From: an uncultured Collinsella sp.
GTDB taxonomy: Bacteria; Actinomycetota; Coriobacteriia; Coriobacteriales; Coriobacteriaceae
Direction: 5' to 3'
NCBI GenBank assembly: GCA_958419975.1
Contig: CATZIG010000131.1
Location: 1 to 5,715 of the forward strand
DNA: 5,715 nt
Within the stretch, counting starts at the first letter, position 1, and every line of letters starts with the position of its first letter. The translations under genes were made by a program, and so were the position numbers. Below are positions 1 through 4,967 of the stretch, piece by piece. Under the pieces are notes generated by a model. It was not told the DNA's origin and made no database searches. It saw only the letters and a program-made list of their open reading frames with translations.

Positions 1-860
1 GCGACGCGCCAGGAATGAAGGAATTGCCTGGTCAGACCCTGATCGGCGCGTGCATCGCACTTGCCGTAGAGTGGATCGCCCACGCAGGCGTGGTTGATAT
101 GACGCATGTGTACGCGAATCTGATGCGTACGGCCCGTAAACAGGTGGCACTCGACGAGCGTATAGCCGTCGTCAAATCGCGTGGAATCAAAGCGCTCGAG
201 GACCTTAAAGGTCGTAATGGCCTGGCGCGCGAAAGGATCGTCCGAAACCGCCATCTTGACACGGTCGCGCGTCGATCGGGCAATGCCGGTGTTGATGGTG
301 CCCTCGTCCATGGCGATGTGCCCGTGAACAAGTGTGATATAGCGACGGTCGAGCGTACGCGTGCGGATGAGATTTTGGAGCGCGCGCTGGGTGTCGTCGT
401 CCTTTGCCGCAAGCATGAGACCCGAGGTATCGCGATCCAGGCGATGCACAATACCGGGGCGGTCCTCGCCCTGCACGGTGCCCAGATGATCGATACCGCA
501 GTGATAAACCAGGGCATTCGCGAGCGTACCGCTCTCATGGCCATGCGCAGGATGGCACACCAGGCCGCGCTGCTTGGAGAGCACGATAAGGTAGTCGTCC
601 TCATAGCGGATATCGAGGGGAATGGCCTCGGGAATCACGTCGGTCGGGTCGTGCGGCTCGGGGAGGTCGACCGAAATACGGTCGCCGGCTCGCACGGCGT
701 ACTTTTTGGACAGGCAGGTCTCACCATTGACACATACGGCACCGCCCTCAATCAGATGCGCGCAGGCAGAGCGCGTAGGACAGCCGTCATTGGCTCCCAG
801 ATAGGCGTCAAGACGCTGACCAGCGGCATCGTCGGCAACAAGGATATGAATGTCGGCCAT
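1..860 (-). CDS. RluA/RluD-family pseudouridine synthase with S4 domain, 3' end outside window
   Basis: The reading frame starts with ATG at 860-858 and stays open to the left edge, giving 286 residues (begins MADIHILVADDAAG). Family members isomerise specific uridines to pseudouridine in large-subunit rRNA; the exact target cannot be told from sequence. An N-terminal S4-like RNA-binding segment lies around residues 14-65. The catalytic motif HRLDRDTSGLM is at 139-149, with D142 as the catalytic aspartate by family knowledge. The conserved GRTHQIRVHM is at 243-252, followed by VGDPLYG at 260-266. The usual NKP before the GLxxHP block is replaced by SKQ (95-97). Related proteins are usually about 300-330 residues, so perhaps 20-40 C-terminal residues are missing. 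The start overlaps the lspA stop by one base (TAATG). AAGGA lies 10 bases upstream inside lspA, so translation is probably coupled. B. subtilis ylyB occupies the same place after lspA. The frame on the opposite strand is a shadow. Confidence 0.93.
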   Translation of the reverse strand, partial: MADIHILVADDAAGQRLDAYLGANDGCPTRSACAHLIEGGAVCVNGETCLSKKYAVRAGDRISVDLPEPHDPTDVIPEAIPLDIRYEDDYLIVLSKQRGLVCHPAHGHESGTLANALVYHCGIDHLGTVQGEDRPGIVHRLDRDTSGLMLAAKDDDTQRALQNLIRTRTLDRRYITLVHGHIAMDEGTINTGIARSTRDRVKMAVSDDPFARQAITTFKVLERFDSTRFDDGYTLVECHLFTGRTHQIRVHMRHINHACVGDPLYGKCDARADQGLTRQFLHSWRV

Positions 861-1459
861 TAGCGCTCGTTCCTTTCGCGAATCTTGCGGGCACGCTCCC
901 CGCGTTGCTGGGCCTTGCGCTTAGCGCGAGCCTCGTCACGGGCGTTAAGCTCGGCGGTCGCATCGACCTCACGGGCCGCAGGACTCAAGAACATGTAGCC
1001 GAAGAGGGCGAGCACGACGCCCAAGGTAATGCCGATATCGGCCACATTGAAGACGGGAAAGTCGATGAAGGTGGTGGCAATAAAATCGGTCACGAAGCCA
1101 AAGGCCAAACGATCGATAGCGTTGCCGATAGCACCGCCCGCAACCATCGCCATGCCCACAACCTCAAGATGGGCGAGCTGGGGTGCACGAACGAGGTACA
1201 CGGCAATAGCGATAATGACCGCCAACGCCAGCACGGCAAACGCGATGCCATGCCCCTCACCCATACTAAAGGCAGCGCCGATATTGCGGACAAACATAAA
1301 GTCGATGACACCGGGGATAACAGTCACATGCAGAGCATCGCCCACGGCACGAACCGCAAGCTTGGTCAGCTGGTCGACAAGCAGCACAACGAGCGCTACC
1401 CCACCAGCAACACCCAACCGCCAACGCAAAGGCGGCGTCATATCCCCAGCACGACCCAA
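860..1459 (-). CDS. lspA: Lipoprotein signal peptidase (signal peptidase II)
   Basis: A 199-residue aspartic protease of the inner membrane that cleaves signal peptides from diacylglyceryl-modified prolipoproteins. Family motifs are all present in order: DQLTK at 29-33, NIGAAFS at 59-65, GGAIGNAIDR at 108-117 with catalytic D116, VTDFI at 123-127, and FNVAD at 137-141 with catalytic D141. Four hydrophobic segments (about 15-28, 72-90, 98-113, 142-158) fit the known four-helix topology. The start chosen is TTG at 1459, because AGGGG lies six bases upstream; ATG at 1441 (residue 7) is an alternative, with its G-run only two bases away. The protein is longer than the usual roughly 150-170 residues because of a charged, Arg/Lys/Glu/Ala-rich C-terminal tail from about 163 to 199. 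It ends TAA overlapping the ATG of the downstream pseudouridine synthase gene. It probably forms its own transcription unit with that gene, since a terminator separates it from ileS. Confidence 0.96.
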   Translation of the reverse strand: MGRAGDMTPPLRWRLGVAGGVALVVLLVDQLTKLAVRAVGDALHVTVIPGVIDFMFVRNIGAAFSMGEGHGIAFAVLALAVIIAIAVYLVRAPQLAHLEVVGMAMVAGGAIGNAIDRLAFGFVTDFIATTFIDFPVFNVADIGITLGVVLALFGYMFLSPAAREVDATAELNARDEARAKRKAQQRGERARKIRERNER

Positions 1460-1465
1460 ATCAAT

Positions 1466-1470
1466 CCCCT
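1466..1470 (-). promoter_or_regulatory. Shine-Dalgarno sequence of lspA, supports TTG start
   Basis: The minus strand reads AGGGG, then six bases (ATTGAT), then TTG at 1459. This spacing is near ideal and favours the TTG start over the in-frame ATG at 1441. Confidence 0.6.
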
Positions 1471-1509
1471 ACCCTCAGATAATCAAATTCCGTTTACGCA
1501 ATAATCCAT

Positions 1510-1538
1510 CTTATATTGCCATAAGCAGAACGCACGAC
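1510..1538 (-). promoter_or_regulatory. Candidate lspA promoter (weak)
   Basis: On the minus strand TATAAG (1515-1510) matches the -10 consensus at five of six positions and lies about 50 bases before the lspA start, in an AT-richer stretch just after the ileS terminator. The hexamer 17 bases further upstream is GTCGTG (1538-1533), a poor -35 match. A promoter is expected somewhere here because the terminator would cut off ileS readthrough, but this exact placement is uncertain. Confidence 0.3.
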
Positions 1539-1570
1539 ATATCCACCAACGCAAGCGAAATAACCAGCTA

Positions 1571-1609
1571 AAAACGAAAGCGGCATTCCGAAAAACAGAA
1601 TGCCGCTTT
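1571..1609 (-). terminator. Intrinsic terminator after ileS
   Basis: A perfect 12-bp inverted repeat (1577-1588 with 1598-1609; core GCGGCATTC/GAATGCCGC) encloses a 9-base loop. On the minus strand the stem is followed by the T-rich run TTTCGTTTTT. It lies about 70 bases downstream of the ileS stop at 1680. The plus-strand side also has TTTT after the stem, so the hairpin could act in both directions, but no plus-strand gene is seen to end there. Confidence 0.88.
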
Positions 1610-1679
1610 TATTCAGCGGAGCAAATGGGCCGAAGGCGCCCAAATTCTCCCTATAGCTAAAATGCCGAGTTACCGTGCC

Positions 1680-4481
1680 TTAAAGGGCCTCTGCACAGCG
1701 CTTGCAGATATGCGCGTGGCCGTTGTACTCGCCGACGGTAGTGCGGTAGTTCCAGCAACGGTCGCAGCACTCGCCCTCGGCAGCCTCGATGGCAACGGAG
1801 AGCTCCTCGCCCTGGGTCAGCTCAACATCGGAGACGATGTAGAACTCGGCCAGGTCGACGGCCTTGTCGCCAGTCAGCAGCGCGTACATCTCGGCGGGAA
1901 CGACCGCCTTGACGCGGACCTGCTGGCTCTTAGTGAAGGTGCCGGCGGAGCGGGCATCCTCAAGGGCCTTAGTCACGGCGCTACGGAGCTCGAGTGAAGC
2001 CTCGAGCACACCCTCAAACTCATTGGCCTCGTCAACCGTGATGGGCGACTTGTACCAATCGAGCAGCGCGGCGTACTTCTGGTGATCGACGCAGCCGGCG
2101 GGCGCATAGGCCATGGCCTCGTCGACCGTGTAGGACAGGATCGGCTGCAGGTCGCGCATGAGCATCGAGAAGAGCTCGGCCAGCACGGTCTGGGCGCTGC
2201 GGCGCTCGAGCGAGCCGGGTTTGTCGCAGTACAGACGATCCTTCAGGGCATCGAGGTACACGTTGGAAAGCTCGGTAACCACGAAGTCGTAGAGCGCACG
2301 GTAGGCGCGCGGGAACTCGTAGCTGGCGTAGGCATCGTCGACTTCGGCCTGGACCTGGGTCAGGCGGGCAACCATGAGCTTGTCGAGCGGCAGCAGGTCG
2401 GCAAAGGCGACACCGTCGGTCTCGGGCTCAAACTGACCCTCGAGCTCGGAGAGCAGGAAGCGCAGCGTGTTGCGGAAACGACGGTAGGCATCGGACGTAC
2501 GAGCAAGGATCTCGTGGTCGATCGACACGTCGGAGCTGGTGTCGACGGAGGCAACCCACAGGCGGATGATGTCGGCGCCCATCTCGTCGCAGACCTTATT
2601 GGGGTCGATCACGTTGCCGAGCGACTTGGACATCTTGCGGCCCTGGCCGTCGAGCGTGAAGCCCTGCGAGACGACCGCCTTGTAGGGAGCATGGCCGTTG
2701 GCGCCCACCGAGGTGAGCAGCGAGCTCTGGAACCAACCGCGATGCTGGTCGGAGCCCTCGAGGTACACGTCCGCCGGGTACTCAAGCTCGGGGCGATACT
2801 CGCAGACGGCCTTCCAGGACACGCCGGAGTCCCACCACACATCAAGGATGTCCTTATCGGCCTTGAGGTGATGGCCGCCGCACTTGGGGCAAACGCAAGC
2901 CTCGCCCAGGTAGCTCTCAGGAGCGTCGGTGAACCAGGCATCGGAACCCTTCTCGTGGAAGAGCTTGATGACGGCGTCGAGCGTGGCGTCGTTCATGACC
3001 TTCTCGCCACAGTCGGCGCAAGTGTAGCTGGGGATAGGCACACCCCAGTTGCGCTGGCGGCTGATGCACCAGTCGGGGCGCTGCTCGACCATGGCGCCGA
3101 TGCGGTTGGCGGCGTGGGCCGGATACCACTTGACGTTCTCGCGGACCTCTTTGCCAGCCTGCTCGCGCAAGCCGGTCTTGTCCATCGAGACGAACCACTG
3201 GTCGGTAGCACGGAAGAGCACCGGGTGCTTGCAGCGCCAGCAGTGCGGATAACTGTGCGTGATCTTCTTCTCGAGGACCAGGGTGCCGCGCTCACGCAGG
3301 AACTCGATGATGTGCGGGTTGGCCTCATCGGTATCCATGCCGCTGAAGGGGCCGCCGGTACCAAACTCCTCGCCGGTGTAGAACTTGCCGTCGTCATCGA
3401 CCGGCATGCAGATGTCGGTGATGCCCTCCTTGAGGCAGGCAAAGTAGTCGTCAACACCGTGGCCGGGCGAGTTGTGGACAATACCGGTACCGTCGTCGAC
3501 ACCGACGTAATCGGCCAGCAGCGCCACGCCCTCGACACCGTCGAAGATCGGCTGCTTGTAGTGGATGTGGTGGAAGGTCTCGGCGGGAACCACATAGGGC
3601 TTGCCGTCGACCATAACCGGGGTGTACTCCCAGCCAAACTCCTCGCAGCACTTGGGAGCCAGGTCCTCGAGCATGACCTCGGCGCGGCCGTCGTGCTCAA
3701 CGGCGACGTAGGCGGCGCCGGGCTTGAGGGAAACTGCCTGGTCGGAGGGGATGGTCCACGGCGTGGTCGTCCAGATGATGAAGTCAACCGGGCCGTCGAA
3801 GTTCTCGAGGCCGGCGGGCTTGGAGGTCATCTCGAAGCGCACGAAGATGGACGGGCTCGTCTCGTCGGAGTACTCAATCTCGGCCTCGGCGAGTGCGGTG
3901 TGGCAGTGCTTGCACCAGTGGACGGGCTTGTGGCCGCGATAGATCATGCCCTTGTCGAACATGGCCTTGAAGACCTCGATGTCGGCGGCGTCATGCTGGT
4001 GATAGAGCGTCAGGTAGGGGTTGTCCCAGTCGCCGAGCACGCCCAGGCGACGGAAGCCGGCCTTCTGCAGCTCGATGTTCTCGACAGCGAACTCGTTGCA
4101 GAGCTCACGAATCTTGGCCGTGGGGGTCTGGTTGAACTTCTCGGTGCCGAGCTTCTCCTCGACCTTGTGCTCGATCGGCTGGCCATGGCAGTCCCAACCG
4201 GGGACATAGGGAACCTCATAGCCCTGCATCATCCAGTAGCGGTTGATCATGTCCTTGGAGATCTTGTTCATGGCATGGCCGATGTGGATCGGGCCGTTGG
4301 CGTACGGAGGGCCGTCGTGCAGCACGAACTTCTTGTGACCCTCGTTCTTCTTCAGAACCTGCTCGTAGACCTTGTTGTCCTGCCAGTCCTTGAGTCGCTT
4401 GGGCTCGGACTTGGAAAGACCGGCACGCATGGGAAAACCGGTCTTGGGCAGATTCATCGTCTGCTTGTACTCGTTTGCCAC
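1680..4481 (-). CDS. ileS: Isoleucyl-tRNA synthetase
   Basis: A 933-residue cytoplasmic class I aminoacyl-tRNA synthetase that charges tRNA-Ile; the length matches bacterial IleRS (E. coli about 938). The Rossmann signature HIGH is at 66-69 and KMSKS at 616-620. The CP1 editing domain shows TTTPWT at 238-243 and the PGHGVDDY block at 339-346, where D344 corresponds to the family's conserved editing aspartate; hydrolysis of Val-tRNA-Ile is therefore expected. DVWWDSG is at 547-553 and GWF at 582-584. The C-terminal zinc finger is complete (C906, C909, C926, C929), typical of the ordinary bacterial IleS1 type. Extra CxxC pairs occur at 190/193, 414/417, 488/491 and 531/534. The start is GTG at 4481-4479, chosen for the GGGG Shine-Dalgarno four bases upstream and the conserved N-terminus. 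Expression is very likely controlled by the upstream T-box leader. The long plus-strand frame opposite this gene is a shadow. Confidence 0.98.
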   Translation of the reverse strand: MANEYKQTMNLPKTGFPMRAGLSKSEPKRLKDWQDNKVYEQVLKKNEGHKKFVLHDGPPYANGPIHIGHAMNKISKDMINRYWMMQGYEVPYVPGWDCHGQPIEHKVEEKLGTEKFNQTPTAKIRELCNEFAVENIELQKAGFRRLGVLGDWDNPYLTLYHQHDAADIEVFKAMFDKGMIYRGHKPVHWCKHCHTALAEAEIEYSDETSPSIFVRFEMTSKPAGLENFDGPVDFIIWTTTPWTIPSDQAVSLKPGAAYVAVEHDGRAEVMLEDLAPKCCEEFGWEYTPVMVDGKPYVVPAETFHHIHYKQPIFDGVEGVALLADYVGVDDGTGIVHNSPGHGVDDYFACLKEGITDICMPVDDDGKFYTGEEFGTGGPFSGMDTDEANPHIIEFLRERGTLVLEKKITHSYPHCWRCKHPVLFRATDQWFVSMDKTGLREQAGKEVRENVKWYPAHAANRIGAMVEQRPDWCISRQRNWGVPIPSYTCADCGEKVMNDATLDAVIKLFHEKGSDAWFTDAPESYLGEACVCPKCGGHHLKADKDILDVWWDSGVSWKAVCEYRPELEYPADVYLEGSDQHRGWFQSSLLTSVGANGHAPYKAVVSQGFTLDGQGRKMSKSLGNVIDPNKVCDEMGADIIRLWVASVDTSSDVSIDHEILARTSDAYRRFRNTLRFLLSELEGQFEPETDGVAFADLLPLDKLMVARLTQVQAEVDDAYASYEFPRAYRALYDFVVTELSNVYLDALKDRLYCDKPGSLERRSAQTVLAELFSMLMRDLQPILSYTVDEAMAYAPAGCVDHQKYAALLDWYKSPITVDEANEFEGVLEASLELRSAVTKALEDARSAGTFTKSQQVRVKAVVPAEMYALLTGDKAVDLAEFYIVSDVELTQGEELSVAIEAAEGECCDRCWNYRTTVGEYNGHAHICKRCAEAL

Positions 4482-4524
4482 GGTACCCCTTTCATGTCAT
4501 GGGCGCACACGCCCGTTGGGCACC
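4482..4524 (-). promoter_or_regulatory. Possible SD-sequestering structure before ileS
   Basis: GGTGCCC (4524-4518) can pair with GGGTACC (4488-4482) over seven positions, one of them G-U, burying part of the Shine-Dalgarno sequence. A nested 5-bp hairpin GGGCG/CGCCC (4514-4510 with 4505-4501) would shorten the enclosed loop. A competing local hairpin GCCC/GGGC within 4521-4511 would release the site. This is inferred from base pairing by eye only. Confidence 0.3.
4486..4492 (-). promoter_or_regulatory. ileS Shine-Dalgarno sequence
   Basis: The minus strand reads AAAGGGG followed by TACC and the GTG start. It decides for GTG at 4481. Nearby ATG triplets at 4500 and 4495 are out of frame with ileS. 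Part of this site (GGGTACC, 4488-4482) can pair with an upstream segment. Confidence 0.8.
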
Positions 4525-4561
4525 AAAAAAGCGCCCGTCCCTACAAGCTGGGACGAAGCGC
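4525..4561 (-). terminator. Regulated terminator of the ileS T-box leader
   Basis: The minus strand reads GCGC, TT, CGTCCC (4555-4550), an 8-base loop, GGGACG (4541-4536), G, GCGC (4534-4531), then TTTTTT (4530-4525). The 6-bp core plus the GCGC/GCGC extension directly followed by six T is a standard intrinsic terminator. It shares CGTCCC with the antiterminator. It ends about 44 bases before the ileS GTG, so control is at least partly transcriptional. Confidence 0.88.
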
Positions 4562-4612
4562 CACAAAACGAGCTGTACGCCCGCAAAAGCTCTTCGTTTA
4601 ACCACCCAGCTT
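4545..4612 (-). promoter_or_regulatory. T-box antiterminator with bulge UGGUUAA
   Basis: AAGCTGGG (4612-4605) pairs perfectly with CCCAGCTT (4552-4545). A 7-base bulge TGGTTAA (4604-4598) follows, then ACGAAG (4597-4592) pairs with CTTCGT (4558-4553). This is exactly the antiterminator architecture, two helices flanking a 7-nt bulge. TGGT would bind the ACCA end of uncharged tRNA-Ile. The family consensus bulge is UGGNACC; here the last three bases are UAA. The 3' arm contains the CGTCCC needed by the terminator, so the two forms exclude each other. Confidence 0.85.
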
Positions 4613-4740
4613 AGATGCCCTCGCCCGCGTATTAGCGCGCTCGCATCCGTTACTCGGCTGGCCTGTATCGACGACCATCTCGGCGATATCTACTAAGACG
4701 TGCCTGCGCGGCACGTCCGTTGGGACCGCAGCTCCGGGGT

Positions 4741-4743
4741 GAT
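4741..4743 (-). promoter_or_regulatory. T-box specifier codon AUC (isoleucine)
   Basis: Within GAATATCACC on the 3' side of the Stem I internal loop, the triplet AUC sits where T-box leaders place the specifier, next to a purine as usual. It would pair with the GAU anticodon of tRNA-Ile. Confidence 0.88.
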
Positions 4744-4834
4744 ATTCATCGGTCGCATGCACGGGTTCTCAGCGCTCCCCGCTCTCTGTGGCATGCGGAC
4801 GGCCGACTACTCGTCCCCATCAACGCTTATGCGG

Positions 4835-4843
4835 AGTATGCTA
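4835..4843 (-). promoter_or_regulatory. Candidate -10 region of the ileS promoter
   Basis: The minus strand reads GTGCTAGCATACTCC just upstream of Stem I. TAGCAT (4843-4838) is preceded by TGC, an extended -10 arrangement; the overlapping CATACT (4840-4835) is another possibility. Transcription would begin around 4825-4830, right before the T-box. No good -35 hexamer is visible upstream. Confidence 0.3.
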
Positions 4844-4844
4844 G

Positions 4845-4967
4845 CACGTTCCGCGCCGGCGAAAAACCCTCAACACTGGTTTTATACGTTCGAAATTTCT
4901 CGCGGCTGTGGACCTTCTCTTGGAGCAAAATACCTGAAAGCACTTTATCGAACGAAAGAAGGTTGCT
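4845..4967. other. Divergent intergenic region between ileS leader and dehydrogenase gene
   Basis: About 120 bases separate the presumed start of the ileS leader from the dehydrogenase ATG. They should hold at least one promoter in each direction. I see no convincing -35/-10 pair for the plus strand; TTGGAG (4920-4925) with CTTTAT 17 bases later is weak. The 8-base palindrome GAAATTTC (4892-4899) and the related segments TTTATACGTTCGAAA (4881-4895) and TTTATCGAACGAAA (4944-4957) are possible protein-binding sites. No gene is supported here. Confidence 0.5.
4955..4962 (+). promoter_or_regulatory. Shine-Dalgarno sequence of the dehydrogenase gene
   Basis: AAAGAAGG followed by five bases (TTGCT) and ATG at 4968. 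It fixes the start at 4968 rather than the in-frame ATG at 4983 (residue 6). Confidence 0.8.

Larger units (their letters stand above)
1460..1679 (-). other. ileS-lspA intergenic region
   Basis: This 220-base gap is clearly more AT-rich than the flanking genes. Beyond the terminator, candidate promoter and lspA Shine-Dalgarno sequence, it holds a short imperfect hairpin around TGGGC/GCCCA (about 1626-1642), with no T-run after it. No small gene with a credible start is apparent on either strand. Confidence 0.6.
4525..4825 (-). ncRNA. T-box riboswitch in the ileS leader (specifier AUC, Ile)
   Basis: This cis-acting leader reads tRNA-Ile charging and controls ileS transcription. Stem I runs from about 4822 to 4736 and is closed by GGGG (4818-4815) with CCCC (4739-4736). 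Its specifier loop has AGTA (4811-4808) opposite GAATATCA (4747-4740), the classical loop-E arrangement; the AUC codon is at 4743-4741 and is followed by A. The middle helix is CGCATGC/GCATGCG (4797-4791 with 4760-4754). An AGAGAG bulge (4787-4782) and a CGGG/CCCG-closed distal loop (4781-4762) fit the double T-loop that docks on the tRNA elbow. Two hairpins follow: GACGTGCC/GGCACGTC (4717-4697) and TATCG/CGATA (4688-4666). A Stem III-like helix GATGC/GCATC comes next (4647-4614). The antiterminator and terminator finish the element. The AUC specifier agrees with the downstream gene. The 3' part of the bulge sequence is atypical. Confidence 0.93.

Noticed and set aside
15..863. A 282-codon plus-strand frame opposite the pseudouridine synthase gene
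   Set aside because: The minus-strand frame contains clear HRLDRDTSG and GRTHQIRVHM motifs; the plus-strand product has none and is the codon-bias shadow.
1620..1645. Short TGGGC/GCCCA hairpin after ileS
   Set aside because: Five base pairs, no T-run after it, and the much stronger 12-bp terminator lies a few bases further on.
4456..4500. Tiny out-of-frame ATG frames (ATG ACA TGA, and a 13-codon frame overlapping the ileS start)
   Set aside because: They lack their own ribosome-binding site, and the GGGG Shine-Dalgarno is ideally placed for the in-frame GTG. They are most likely chance.
2082..4601. An 839-codon open frame on the plus strand opposite ileS
   Set aside because: It is antisense to a fully recognisable IleRS. 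Its translation is Val/Leu/Gly/Asp-rich low-information sequence, as expected from the complement of GC-biased codons, and no family is recognised.
4748..4822. A 24-codon leader-peptide-like frame (ATG...TGA) on the minus strand
   Set aside because: It lies wholly inside T-box Stem I, has no Shine-Dalgarno sequence and no run of Ile codons; the RNA structure explains this stretch.
4920..4948. TTGGAG-17-CTTTAT as a promoter of the dehydrogenase gene
   Set aside because: The -10 matches only three of six positions, and transcription would start almost at the Shine-Dalgarno sequence; not strong enough to list as a feature.
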